A stretch of 64,000 bases of DNA from a bacterium (GTDB taxonomy: Bacteria > Vulcanimicrobiota > Xenobia > Xenobiales > JADMJV01): NCBI GenBank assembly GCA_018266105.1, contig JAFEBA010000007.1:62001-126000 (forward strand), written 5' to 3'. A model generated the notes under the pieces. That model searched no databases. It saw only the letters and a program-made list of their open reading frames with translations, and had not been told where the DNA came from. The first letter of the stretch is position 1, and every line of letters starts with the position of its first letter. Made by a program: the position numbers and the translations under genes. Positions 52,649-62,257 of the stretch are shown piece after piece.

Positions 52649-54967
52649 GGCCGGTTCCTATTTCCCGGAATTCTGGTCGGAGTATCGGGCCCATGCCCCA
52701 AATTCTCAAAGTAGGCCTGAGCTTCCTGAATCATTCCGCTTGCATCACCCGGTGAATACCCACCTCGGCGCAGAGCTTTGTATACTACTCGGTACTCTGC
52801 CCTCAGCGTCCCGCCCCCTCTCTGTTGTTGGACCGCTGTGGCTAAGTTGTATGGAGTTCCAACTCACTAACCGCTGCATCCTGAACTGCATGATGAAGTT
52901 GTCTCCCAGTTTGCTTAGAGTAAGGCGCCGTCTTAGGGCCTCCCATCGGCCCTGTCTTGACCGGGTTAGTTGGGTCAAAGTCGCCGGACTCTGCGTCAAT
53001 ACTCCCATTTACTAGCCAGCCACCTGGTGCGGTCTGAATGATGAACTGACCTGCATGAAGCTGAGCCCTGGCGGCTTCTGGATTATCGATCGCCCACTGA
53101 GCTCTGCCTTCTTTCAGGTAGGCTCCAGAGGATTCGTCCGGCAGCAGCCCACTGGGATCGGCACCATTAATGGGGTCCCCGCCACAATAGGCATACCTAT
53201 GTGAAGTCCGCCCGCGTAACCAATGGGATCGCGCTGAATAAAGCGGCCCGTCGAGGCCTGATAGTAGCGGTTATGCATGTAGGTCAGGCCGGATTCAGCG
53301 TCCGTCTGCTCCCAGTTCCAGCGGTAGGGGTTGTAGACGGTGCCCTGGTCAACCAGGGCCTCGCCGAAGTCGCCGTTCTCATACGTGGCCACGCGATTGC
53401 CGGTAAGGTCCACCAGGCCGGCAACGGAACCGTGGGTATCCTTGAGATAGACATACCATTGGCCATTGGTTTTGATGGCCTGGCGGCCGGTGGCCCCCAG
53501 GAAGTAGCTGGCCTTGGTGCTGCCGTCACCGTTGTATTCCTTGAGAACGTCGCTGCCGTCCCACAGGTATTGGGTGGTCAGGCCGTTGACTTGCTTGTCC
53601 ATGCGCAAGTTGTTGCCGTTGTAACGGAAACTGACGTTGCTACCCGGCCGCTGAGAGCTGCTCAGCTGTTCGCGCCAGTCGTAGCCGAATTGGGCATTCT
53701 GCTGGTCGCGCTGGAGTGAGCCAGCCGGTGAGTAGCTGGGATTGGGTAGTCCGCTCACCCCGGTGAGCTGGTCGGCGGTGTTGAAAGTGCTGGTCTGGTT
53801 GCCCTGACGGACGCGATTGGAAGCCGCATCGTATCTGTAGGTTTGCGAGGTCTGGGGGCCACCATTGGGCTGCAGGCGACGGGTGGAGCCCGTCAGCTCG
53901 CCGATGGCGCTATAGCTGTAGTTGTGGGTTCGCTGGCCGCCCGGCAAGGCAAAGACCGCCTGAGATTTTCTGCCCAGGCTATCTCGAATCAGCGTCTCAG
54001 ACTCAAGATTGCCACGGCCCGGGAAGCTGACGCTCCGATTCATGACCTCGCCCTGAGATGTGTACTGATACTGCTCGACCAGACCGTGATTCCAAGTCAC
54101 GGTGGTCGGAACGCCGAGTGCGTTGTAGAGGTAGTTGACTGTGAGCCCGTCGTGGACGGCCTGAGAGACCTGGCCACGGGCATTACAGACAAAGTTCGTT
54201 CCCACATTCTGTGGGTCGGTCCGGCTCAACAGTTGATTAGCAAGGTCGTAATTGTATTGAACCGCCCGGCCAAAGCCATCTTCCACCCGCAGCAGGTCCG
54301 ACCCGGCGCTATAGCTGTAGCGGCTGCGGCCGACCGTGTCGCGCATCTCCGTCATCCGGCCCAGAGCATCGTAAGAATAGCCAATTTTCTCTGACCCCTG
54401 ATGCTGGATGCTGGTGGTGCGGTCAAGAAGGTCGTAAGTGTAGTTGACGGTGGTCCCGTCGCTCTTTTGCCAACTGTAAAGACGGCCTTTGGCATCATAG
54501 CCAAAATTCTCGGTGCCGGCATTACCTGGATGGATGATACTCATGATGCGATGCATCGAGTCATAGCGGTAGCGAGTGGAGACCCTGGCTCCGTTAAAGT
54601 GGGTCTCGATTTCGCCCTGCGCATTGTAGGTGCGTCCGACTCGGGTTCCATCCGGTCGCAAAGTGCTGATGTAGCGCTGTTTGGCGTCGAACTCCATGGT
54701 GGTGGTCTGCCCCAAGGGATCCCTTAAGCTGAGCAGTTGGTCAAATCCGTTATAGGTGTAGGTGGTTGTGCGTGCTTGCGGAACCCCATTGGCACCAGGG
54801 AAGTTGCTTTCTAGCAGGGTCTGGCTGGTGACGCGGTCCCGGACGTCGTAGGCAGTCTGGTTCAGGAGAACCCCACCCAGCGACTCGGCCGTCACCCGAC
54901 CTAAGCTGTCGTTAGTGAAGGTCCAAACGGGTTGAACATTCCTCCACTCTGTGGTCGAGCGCGCCAC
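52645..54967 (-). pseudogene. truncated and frameshifted Rhs/YD-repeat protein with toxin tail
   Basis: From GTG 54967 a 617-aa frame encodes only the C-terminal part of an Rhs core: about 20 YD repeats (for example YRYDSMHRIMSI, YNGFDQLLSL) up to GRFIQRDPIGYAGGL. The 5' half, with signal and N-terminal domains, is missing; the frame simply opens at the end of the Nudix gene. Near 53201 a -1 shift is needed to continue into the hallmark RYAYCGGDPINGADPSGL and a variable tail; a second shift near 52865 leads to TPYNLATAVQQQRGGG and on to a stop overlapping the immunity ATG. As written the toxin cannot be made in one piece. Sequencing errors could cause one or both shifts. Confidence 0.8.
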
Positions 54968-54980
54968 GGGCTGCTTGGAA

Positions 54981-55589
54981 CTAAACCCGAGTCATTCCCA
55001 GGCTGCGCTGGAGCAGCTCCAGCTTCAAAAACATACGCAGCATGGACTCTTCCTGGGTCTTGAGGCGGGCCTCATCCAGGCTGAACCATCCTAATTGCTT
55101 GGATTCTTCGTTGATCTGAAGACTCTCGCTCTCGCTCAGCACGAGAAAGCGCAGGTCGTAATGCAAGTGGGCCGGGTCCTGTGCACGAGCGGGGATTTCG
55201 TGGATATCCAGATCAAAGGGCACCGGGTGATGAGGGCAACCCAACGCCTCCTCAAAGTCCAGATAGCGCAGCCGGGGCAAACCGCTTTCTTCCTCGGCCT
55301 CGCGCAAGGCTACCCGAGCCAGGTTCTCGTCGCCATCGGCGTGACCACCGAACTGGAGCCACTTGTCCAGCTTGCGATGATGAGTCAAGGCCACCCGGCT
55401 GAGGCGGGCATCGCAAACCAAAGCCGAACCCGTGAAATGGCCCGGCCCATGGGAGCGTTGAAAGACCTCGGGAGAACTGGCCAGAAAATCGCGCATGCGC
55501 TGCAGGGACTGGACCTCGTGGGCGTACCAGGGGGAATCCGGGCGAACCCAGAGCCTCTCGTAAATGTCCAGTAGCTCGGAAAGCGTCAA
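54981..55589 (-). CDS. Nudix hydrolase
   Basis: Hydrolyses a nucleoside diphosphate linked to another moiety. The 202-aa protein has a complete Nudix box, Gx5Ex7REUxEExGU, at residues 82-104 (start GHADGDENLARVALREAEEE). An N-terminal helical extension of about 50 residues precedes the fold. ATG 55589 overlaps the stop of the ABC ATPase gene by four bases, so the two are co-translated. Substrate unknown. Confidence 0.88.
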   Translation of the reverse strand: MTLSELLDIYERLWVRPDSPWYAHEVQSLQRMRDFLASSPEVFQRSHGPGHFTGSALVCDARLSRVALTHHRKLDKWLQFGGHADGDENLARVALREAEEESGLPRLRYLDFEEALGCPHHPVPFDLDIHEIPARAQDPAHLHYDLRFLVLSESESLQINEESKQLGWFSLDEARLKTQEESMLRMFLKLELLQRSLGMTRV

Positions 55590-56761
55590 TCTCGGGTGAC
55601 AATCCCCTCGGTGGCCTGCAGGTAAATGTCCTGCAGATCCCAGGGCTCCTCGGAAAGAGTGATGATGGGAAATTTGGCCTCAAAAAGGGCTCGATGAAGT
55701 TCGGCCACCTCGTGATCGAAGCCAACCACCTCGAACAGCAGATCTTCGCCCTGAAACTGCACGTTGTGCACTTCGGGTCGGTTATTCAGGAAGGCCATGG
55801 CCTCTTCACCGCCGTGCAGCAGGCGAGTGCGCAGGCGGCGACGATCGCGCATCCGGTCGATCAGTCGCTTGGTTTCATCGAACAAAATCAACTTACCGTT
55901 GACCACGATGCCAACCTTGTTGCAAAAGTCAGACAGGTCACTAAGGATGTGTGAGGACACGATCATGGCTTTGCCACGCTGCTGCAAACTGCGGAGAATA
56001 TCGCGCAAATCCACGCGAGCGCGCGGGTCCAGGCCGGCCGCCGGCTCGTCCAGCAGCAGCAGCACCGGATCGTGCATCAGCAAGCGAGCCAGACCCAGGC
56101 GCTGTTTCTGACCGCGCGACAAACCATCCACCGGATTGTCAGCCAGACTGGTCAGGCGGGTGATTTCCAAAGCCTCACGGATCACAAAATCTCGATGAGT
56201 AGCGCTAATTTTGTAGGCGCGGGCGAAAAATTCAAGATATTCCTTGACCAGCAGGTCATCATAGACACCCAGGAAGTCGGGCATATATCCGACTCGAGCG
56301 CGAATTTCTTCGACTTCCTTGAGCGAATGACCGCCCACATAGGCGCTGCCACCGTCGGGAGCCAGCACCGTGGCCAGCATACGAATGGTGGTGGTCTTAC
56401 CGGCACCATTGGGACCCAGAAAGCCCAGAATGTCACCGGGGTACAACTGAAAGGTCATCTCATTGACAGCTAGCTGCTTGTTGTAAGCTTTGGTCAGATT
56501 GCGCACGTCCAGAATCTGGCCATCCCAGCAGGGTGGCTTGTCGGCCACGTCCAGCACCAGCGCCTTGGACTCATACTGACGTTTGGGCTGAACATTGTCA
56601 TCCTCGGGCCGCAAACGCCGGCCCTTGGGCGGAACGATGTCGTCCTCGGGACGCGGTCGCCGCGGTGAGACGGAGGGTTGCTCATCCTCGAAGCTCATGG
56701 CATCCGCGGACGCCTCGATCTTCTGGGTCAGGGGTGCTTGTTCCGGTTGCTGCCTACTCAC
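55586..56761 (-). CDS. ABC transporter ATP-binding protein with charged N-terminal extension
   Basis: A 391-aa ATPase of the CcmA/DrrA-like export class. Walker A GPNGAGKTT (116-124), signature LSRGQKQRLGLARLL, Walker B LLLLDEPAAGLDP and switch His in SSHILSD. The first 75 residues are an unusual disordered extension with the near-repeat RPEDDIVPPKGRR / RPEDDNVQPKRQ. Start is GTG. No permease gene is adjacent, so the membrane partner is elsewhere. The C-terminal domain (from about 300) matches the usual ABC-2 regulatory tail. Confidence 0.85.
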   Translation of the reverse strand: MSRQQPEQAPLTQKIEASADAMSFEDEQPSVSPRRPRPEDDIVPPKGRRLRPEDDNVQPKRQYESKALVLDVADKPPCWDGQILDVRNLTKAYNKQLAVNEMTFQLYPGDILGFLGPNGAGKTTTIRMLATVLAPDGGSAYVGGHSLKEVEEIRARVGYMPDFLGVYDDLLVKEYLEFFARAYKISATHRDFVIREALEITRLTSLADNPVDGLSRGQKQRLGLARLLMHDPVLLLLDEPAAGLDPRARVDLRDILRSLQQRGKAMIVSSHILSDLSDFCNKVGIVVNGKLILFDETKRLIDRMRDRRRLRTRLLHGGEEAMAFLNNRPEVHNVQFQGEDLLFEVVGFDHEVAELHRALFEAKFPIITLSEEPWDLQDIYLQATEGIVTRD

Positions 56762-56767
56762 CTGGCC

Positions 56768-57754
56768 CTATTTTGTCTTGAGAGCCTGCAGGGCCTGCCT
56801 GGCCACCTCGTCAATTTGACCACGGTAGCGAGGCCACAGGCTGTTGTCGGCCACGACCGCGCGCATATTCTCCAGCAGCCAGCGATTGCCTGGGGTGGGG
56901 ATGCCGCTTTTCTCACCCAACCGCACAACTGCTCCATTCAGGACCTCGACCTCGCTCTGGGGGCGGCCCGCCCGCAGATCGACCAGCAGCGAAGGCGGCT
57001 TCTGACCGCGAGCCTTGGTAATTTTAGAACCCAGTAAGGAACGAATGGCGATGTTAGGCAGATATGCCAGGGCGGCCATCTGAGTCACCTTGTAGTTGGG
57101 TAAATCCGCGAAGGGGATGCGGTTGGCTTTCACCACTGCCAGAAACTCGCGCAGACAGGCCAGTTCAAAGCTGAACATGGGGCCGTGATGGACCACCTCA
57201 ACCGGCAACATGTCCAGCAGAGCACAACTGGAGTTACAGGTCACATTCAGCAACAGCTTGGAGCACTTGAGCGAGTCAACCCGACCCACAGCCGTCATGG
57301 GCAGTCCCAATCGCAGCAACCAGCCGGGAGCCAGGAAACGCTCGTGCTTGGTGGCCCAGGCCAGACCACCGCGCGGGCCTGGCTGAGGCCGGCCGTTCTC
57401 GATATAGACAGGGATCGTGGTGGTCATGGCGCCGAACCACAGTCCGGGAAAGCGCGAGGCCAACACCTCGTCGCTCCCCATCCCGTTCTGGAAACCCCAG
57501 ATGCGCTTCAAGTGAAGCCCGGCCTCAGCCACCTGCAGAGCGGCTTCCTCAACCTGGAAAGCCTTGACCGTAAAGATCACATCGTCGAAACGTGCCTCCG
57601 CCTCCAGTTGGGAAACGGACCGCATGGGCAGGTGAGCCAGATCCGGCAATTGCCGGGGCCGCGCCAGCAAGGTGACGCTCTCTCCCGCGCTTTCATGCAA
57701 AAGGGCCCCCAGCCACTGGCCGATGGCCCCTGCCCCCACGATCAGGACTGACAC
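56768..57754 (-). CDS. ketopantoate reductase-family (PanE/ApbA) oxidoreductase
   Basis: NADPH-dependent reductase, 328 aa. N-terminal VLIVGAGAIGQWLGALL is the dinucleotide motif; catalytic-type Lys and Asn lie in SLKCSKLLLNVTCNSSCALL and the later conserved Glu-containing SEVEVLNGAVV is present. It could make pantoate for CoA, or be one of the common PanE paralogues with another substrate; no panB or panC is nearby. GTG start overlaps the EF-P stop (TAGTG). Confidence 0.8.
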   Translation of the reverse strand: MSVLIVGAGAIGQWLGALLHESAGESVTLLARPRQLPDLAHLPMRSVSQLEAEARFDDVIFTVKAFQVEEAALQVAEAGLHLKRIWGFQNGMGSDEVLASRFPGLWFGAMTTTIPVYIENGRPQPGPRGGLAWATKHERFLAPGWLLRLGLPMTAVGRVDSLKCSKLLLNVTCNSSCALLDMLPVEVVHHGPMFSFELACLREFLAVVKANRIPFADLPNYKVTQMAALAYLPNIAIRSLLGSKITKARGQKPPSLLVDLRAGRPQSEVEVLNGAVVRLGEKSGIPTPGNRWLLENMRAVVADNSLWPRYRGQIDEVARQALQALKTK

Positions 57755-58317
57755 TAGACGCGCTTCATGTACTCGCCGGTGCGGGTGTCAATCATCAATT
57801 TGGTGCCCACATCCACAAAGAGAGGAACCAGCACGGTGGCGCCGCCCTCCACCGTTGCCGGCTTGGTGGCACCGGTGGCGGTATCGCCTTTGAAGCCGGG
57901 CTCGGTCTCAACCACGACCAGTTCAACGAAGTTCGGCAGCTCGATCCCGATGATGGCGTCATTGTAGAGCACCAGCATCACTTCCATGCCGTCCTTGAGC
58001 CACTTCTTCTGGTCGCCGACTTCCTTGCCGGTCACGGCGTGCTGGTCGTAGCTTTCCGAATCCATGAACGTGTATTCGTCATCCTGGGCATAGAGAAACG
58101 AAGCCGGGCGCCGCTCGATATGGGCGCGGGTCATTTTCTCGTTACCGCGGAAGGTGAATTCTTTCGTGTAACCAGTTTTGATATTCTTGAACTTAGCGCG
58201 TACGAAGGGAGAGCCTTTGCCGGGCTTGACGTGCTGGAATTCGATCACCTGCAGCAGGTCGCCGTCGATATCGACGGTAATGCCGGTGGAGAGATCATTG
58301 GATGAAACGAAGGCCAT
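57754..58317 (-). CDS. efp: translation elongation factor P
   Basis: Relieves ribosome stalling at polyproline. The 187-aa, three-domain beta protein has the domain I loop HVKPGKGSPFVR, with the modifiable residue K34, and the C-terminal EYMKRV. A Lys at the loop tip implies beta-lysylation, aminopentanol or another lysine modification rather than rhamnosylation (which uses Arg); no epmA/epmB/ymfI gene is visible here. AAGGA precedes the ATG. This window's Pro-rich proteins, such as the kinase linker, would be expected clients. Confidence 0.95.
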   Translation of the reverse strand: MAFVSSNDLSTGITVDIDGDLLQVIEFQHVKPGKGSPFVRAKFKNIKTGYTKEFTFRGNEKMTRAHIERRPASFLYAQDDEYTFMDSESYDQHAVTGKEVGDQKKWLKDGMEVMLVLYNDAIIGIELPNFVELVVVETEPGFKGDTATGATKPATVEGGATVLVPLFVDVGTKLMIDTRTGEYMKRV

Positions 58318-58368
58318 AGAGAAATCCTTTTAGTTCAGTATGCGCGCGCCGTTCGCGCCTACGGGGTT

Positions 58369-59496
58369 TTAGTCCTCCGCTTGCAGGGCTTGATGCGGAT
58401 TGCCCTTGAGCGATTTTGCCTGGCGCACCAGCAGATAGCCCGCCAACAACACCAAACCTGAGCCTCCCAGCACACCCAGCCAGGCCAGCTTGCCGTAAAG
58501 AGCACCAGAACCGGGAGAGGAAAGCAACAGCATGGGGCTTTCCGCCACCTCGCCCTCCTCCTCTCGGAAGTTGCTGGAGCCAGACATCACCGGGGCCACA
58601 AATTTGACCTTCAAATCCAGGCGAGCTTCTTTCTTGGCCAGGCTGGCCTCGTCGGGGATGCTCAACTTCAACCAGATGGTTTCCTGGTCGTCTTTTTCGC
58701 TGGACTTCACCGAGATGCTGTCACCCCAACGGTTGTCCTTGGCCGAGGCATTGATCTTCTTGCCCTCGAGCTGAGCCTCGATGGACTCGGCCCGCCAGTA
58801 GCCCTTGATGCTGCTAATTTTACGGTCGAAGTAGTAGGTCGGCGAATCGCCCGGGCCGACCACTCCCGGGAAAAATTTCGCGTTTTCGCGCCAGCCGCAG
58901 GCCATTTTCATGAGCATGGGCAGCCCCATTAAAAAGAGGCCCCCACAAAGCAGACCGACGGCCAGGGGATGGCGGCCACTGGTGAGGTCAGCCAGGTTGC
59001 TTCGGCGCGGAGGGGCCAGCTCAGGAGCTTCTTCCACAAACAGCTTCTGCTCCTGGACTTCTTTCTGAGCCGCGGCCAGATGGCTGGCAACGTCCGTATT
59101 CGGATTCTTCAAAGCCGTCATCACGAACGCGGCGGCCAATCCGGCCAGCACCAGGCCTCCCCAGAAAACCACGGTGGGAATCGGAAATTCGACGCCCAGG
59201 GTGATCATCAGTGCGAAAGCAAAAACCATGACCAGCGCATTCAGACATCCGTAGCGGCCAACACGCGCCGCGGAGACCATTTCGGGCTGAACCATTCCGC
59301 AGGTCGGACAGCCATGGTGGTCGACCCCATTGGTCAGAGCATCAACTACGGCCTTGCTCAGATTGGCTCGAGCCTGATCGGCCGTGCCGCCCTGGGAGGT
59401 GCACTTTCTCGTCATGAAGTAGCGGAAAATGGTGCTACAGTTGACGCAGGTATGTACCTTCCAGCAGTTTGCCGTAACGCTGGCGTTGTATCCCAT
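58369..59496 (-). CDS. zinc-ribbon membrane protein, unknown function
   Basis: A 375-aa protein. An N-terminal zinc ribbon is formed by C17/C20 (CVNC) and C63/C66 (CPTC), followed by two membrane segments (about 82-128), a cytoplasmic linker, another segment (about 176-196), a large extracytoplasmic beta-rich domain and a last span near the C-terminus (LGVLGGSGLVLLAGYLLV). AGGGGGAG precedes the ATG. Downstream of, and probably co-transcribed with, the two SGNH hydrolases. Family not recognised. Confidence 0.65.
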   Translation of the reverse strand: MGYNASVTANCWKVHTCVNCSTIFRYFMTRKCTSQGGTADQARANLSKAVVDALTNGVDHHGCPTCGMVQPEMVSAARVGRYGCLNALVMVFAFALMITLGVEFPIPTVVFWGGLVLAGLAAAFVMTALKNPNTDVASHLAAAQKEVQEQKLFVEEAPELAPPRRSNLADLTSGRHPLAVGLLCGGLFLMGLPMLMKMACGWRENAKFFPGVVGPGDSPTYYFDRKISSIKGYWRAESIEAQLEGKKINASAKDNRWGDSISVKSSEKDDQETIWLKLSIPDEASLAKKEARLDLKVKFVAPVMSGSSNFREEEGEVAESPMLLLSSPGSGALYGKLAWLGVLGGSGLVLLAGYLLVRQAKSLKGNPHQALQAED

Positions 59497-59522
59497 GATG
59501 ACTCCCCCTGGCCGAAGCCAGC

Positions 59523-60614
59523 TTATTTGCGAGCGGGGTTTTCGACCGACTCCGTCTGATTCCCCGTCGACCAGGTCTTGGGCACCTCGCGGGCGATGAA
59601 ATCAGCCAGAGCCCGATTGCCGGCCGGATTCAGGTGCCCATCATTGGGTAACGCATATTCGGCCTCGTGCCCCTTCAGCAGCTCCCGAGTCGAATAGTAC
59701 GGGACTTTATTCCTGGCGCACAGCTGTTCGAAAAAAGCCCCCATTTTAAGCTGCTGCTCACGCCAGTAGTCGGTGTCGGTGGCCGTGTCAATGTAAACCA
59801 TGTCCACCGTACAGTTAGCGGCCCGAGCCCGCTTGACCAAATCTTCAAAGAGAAGAGTATAGTAGTGTCCTTCCCGCTCGAAATCGGCCACTTTGCGCGA
59901 CTCATCCGTCTCCGGGTGAAAGTCATTGCGGTGTTCCATTTTGCGGCGCACGAAGGCGATCAGACGAGCGCAGTAGGTCGAGCTCCACCAGCTCCCAAAG
60001 GGCTTCTGAATTTCCGGGTCGTTGATATTGGCCCGCACCTTCTCTATAAAGCCGGGCTTGAACTCGGGAGGATCCATCTGATCCTGCTTGCTGCGCGGCC
60101 CTTCGATATCCCAAAAGTCATTGCCGAAGGGACAGATGATGATGTGTTTGGGCTTGAGTTCATCGAACCAGAGCCGGAACAGGATGTATTCCTGCCAGAT
60201 ACTATCGCCCTGGCGGGCCATATTATAGGCCTTCCAGCCGTGTAGGCTGCGCAGTTGGGCCACCGCACAATCCTTTTCTTCGACGCCATGGCCATAGAGA
60301 AAAGAGTCACCGAAAACCAGGACCTCGTGGCCTGTCCCGGGCGGGTTGCGAAAAGCTCGCTCGTCTGTATCGTGGTGCCAGACTCGTCCGTTGACGGCCG
60401 CCAGCTTATGGTCGTTCGGAAACGGGAAGTTGAGGCGACTGAAGGGCTCGAAAAAATAGATCCCACCGCGTTCATTGGAATAGGTACGCACCAGCTCGTT
60501 GCAAACGTCCGTGCCCAGGTAGGGCGCGGTCAGACGCAACAAGCCTTCCAACATTCCCCATGAAATCAGGCAGACCAGCAACAGTCTGACCAATTTCCCT
60601 TTCCAGCCGTTCAC
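59523..60614 (-). CDS. SGNH/GDSL-like hydrolase, tandem copy 2
   Basis: A 363-aa membrane-anchored esterase or acyltransferase-like protein. An N-terminal membrane segment (residues about 8-24) precedes the SGNH domain: block I FGDSFLYGHG with nucleophile S104, GNDFWD (block III Asn) and the late DGHLNPAGN with the catalytic His. GTG start at 60614. The two neighbouring copies share block order and about a third to half of their residues by eye. Such proteins deacetylate or acetylate exopolysaccharides or peptidoglycan; the substrate here is unknown. Confidence 0.8.
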   Translation of the reverse strand: MNGWKGKLVRLLLVCLISWGMLEGLLRLTAPYLGTDVCNELVRTYSNERGGIYFFEPFSRLNFPFPNDHKLAAVNGRVWHHDTDERAFRNPPGTGHEVLVFGDSFLYGHGVEEKDCAVAQLRSLHGWKAYNMARQGDSIWQEYILFRLWFDELKPKHIIICPFGNDFWDIEGPRSKQDQMDPPEFKPGFIEKVRANINDPEIQKPFGSWWSSTYCARLIAFVRRKMEHRNDFHPETDESRKVADFEREGHYYTLLFEDLVKRARAANCTVDMVYIDTATDTDYWREQQLKMGAFFEQLCARNKVPYYSTRELLKGHEAEYALPNDGHLNPAGNRALADFIAREVPKTWSTGNQTESVENPARK

Positions 60615-60655
60615 GCCGCCTCGCGTTCTTGGGGGTGCACTCGAATCCTGCCGCC

Positions 60656-61699
60656 CTACCAGTGCTCTGGCAGCTCCCGAGCCATAAAATCGGCCAGAGC
60701 GGCGTTGCCGGCCGGGCTGAGGTGGCCATCGCCGGGCAGAGAATATTCAGGATGGTCCTGGGCCATCGGTTCCGTGTCGTAGAACGGAACATGGTTGGCC
60801 GCGCAGAGCTCTTTGAGGAATTCTTTGACCGCGCTCTGTTCGGCCCGCCACCCGTTGGGGACTGGGGCCACCGTCACAAAAACCACCTGCAAGCTGCAAC
60901 CCGCACTCTGGCAGCGGGCCAACATGTCACTAAAGAGCAGTTCAAAATAGTGCTGCTCTCGCTGGCGCTGGGTCTGACGCAGGGACTCTTCCAGGGCCGG
61001 GGGGTCCGGGCGCCGTCCCTGCAGCCTGTATCCGAGCCACCTGAACAAACGGTAGCTGTAGCTGGTTGTCAAGAGGTTGCCGACGGGACGCATCCGATTC
61101 GGGTCCTGCATATTGTAGCGGACATTGGTTACGTAGTCCGGCTTGAGTTCTGGCGGATCGGCCTGCTCGGCCGGTGTGCGTCGCTCCAGATCCAGCAAGT
61201 CGTTGCCACAGCAGGTCAAGATCAGATGCTTGGGCTTGAGTTCATCAAAATAGAGCCGGAAAATCGTGTATTCCTGACTCAGGCAGTCCCCCTGGCGAGC
61301 TGCGTTATAGACCTTCCACTGATACTTCTGGCGAAGCCGGGCGATGGCGGTATCAGACTCATTGACTCCATGTCCGTAGAGGAAGGAATCGCCCAGAACC
61401 ATGATCTCGTGGGCCGCTCCGGGGGGATTGCGCAGCCCCCTTTCATCGGTCTCGTTAAGCCAGCGATAACCGTTAAAAACCACCTGGTCCTTGGAATTGG
61501 GCCGCATAAACTGAGTGCGCGAGTAGTCTAGATCGATAAAATAGATGCCTCCCCGCTCGATCGTATAGCTACGGGTCAACTCGTTGCAAAGCTCAGAACT
61601 CAAATAGGAAGCAGAAAAGCGCAAAAAAACTTCAAGCAAACTAAGGAAAAATAGGGAAGAAAGCCCTAGCCGAACAAAAATCCCCCGCCAATTCTTCAT
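60656..61699 (-). CDS. SGNH/GDSL-like hydrolase, tandem copy 1
   Basis: A 347-aa paralogue of the gene downstream: the same N-terminal anchor, the shared ERGGIYF and TDERxxRNPPG segments, block I LGDSFLYGHG with S105, CCGNDLLDLE for block III and DGHLSPAGN for the catalytic His. It lies 41 bases upstream of copy 2 on the same strand. It is divergent from the DUF2760/Hsp70 genes across 78 bp. Confidence 0.8.
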   Translation of the reverse strand: MKNWRGIFVRLGLSSLFFLSLLEVFLRFSASYLSSELCNELTRSYTIERGGIYFIDLDYSRTQFMRPNSKDQVVFNGYRWLNETDERGLRNPPGAAHEIMVLGDSFLYGHGVNESDTAIARLRQKYQWKVYNAARQGDCLSQEYTIFRLYFDELKPKHLILTCCGNDLLDLERRTPAEQADPPELKPDYVTNVRYNMQDPNRMRPVGNLLTTSYSYRLFRWLGYRLQGRRPDPPALEESLRQTQRQREQHYFELLFSDMLARCQSAGCSLQVVFVTVAPVPNGWRAEQSAVKEFLKELCAANHVPFYDTEPMAQDHPEYSLPGDGHLSPAGNAALADFMARELPEHW

Positions 61700-61777
61700 C
61701 TTGTCAGGGCGTTCTGGTTCCCTCTATCAATCCCTTTGCCCCAGGAGGTTGCCAGATGGCGTCGTAGGCGAGGTACG

Positions 61778-62257
61778 ATGGGATTGATTACCGCGACTCG
61801 AGCATTTTTCAAGGCCCTTTTCAACCGACAGTTCTCGAAGAAAGTGGACGAACTGTTGAAGGAAACGAAGGCTTTACCGCCGGGGCCTCCCCCACCCACG
61901 GCAGCCCAACTGCTGGCCGTGCTGCAGAAGGAAGGCCGCCTGCTGGACTTCCTTTCCGAGAGCCTGGAGGGGTTTGGAGACGCCCAGGTCGGCGGCGTGG
62001 CCCGTGGTGTCCACAGCGGCTGCGCCAAGGCACTGCAACAGTACTTGAGCCTGCAGCCCGTGCTCAGCCAGAAAGACGGTGAAAAAGTGGAAGTACCGGT
62101 AGGCTTCAGCCCGGCCGAAATCAGGCTGGTGGGCAAGGTTCAAGGAGACCCCCCTTTCCAGGGAGTCTTACGTCATCACGGCTGGAAGCTGGCCTCGGCC
62201 AGATTACCCGAACTGAAGACCGATGACGTGCTGGTACCGGCGGAGGTGGAACTGTGA
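61778..62257 (+). CDS. DUF2760-family protein, partner of the Hsp70 gene
   Basis: A 159-aa soluble protein from ATG 61778 (AGG four bases upstream): AAQLLAVLQKEGRLLDFLSE, DAQVGGVARGVHSGCAKAL and PAEIRLVGKVQGDPPFQG, typical of DUF2760. This family is repeatedly found just before atypical Hsp70 genes, as here, and is thought to work with them; its biochemical role is unknown. Its TGA overlaps the GTG start of the Hsp70 gene. Confidence 0.75.
   Translation: MGLITATRAFFKALFNRQFSKKVDELLKETKALPPGPPPPTAAQLLAVLQKEGRLLDFLSESLEGFGDAQVGGVARGVHSGCAKALQQYLSLQPVLSQKDGEKVEVPVGFSPAEIRLVGKVQGDPPFQGVLRHHGWKLASARLPELKTDDVLVPAEVEL

Noticed and set aside
53195..53210. Programmed -1 frameshift at the Rhs core end
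   Set aside because: No X-XXY-YYZ heptamer at the junction, and a second shift would still be needed downstream.
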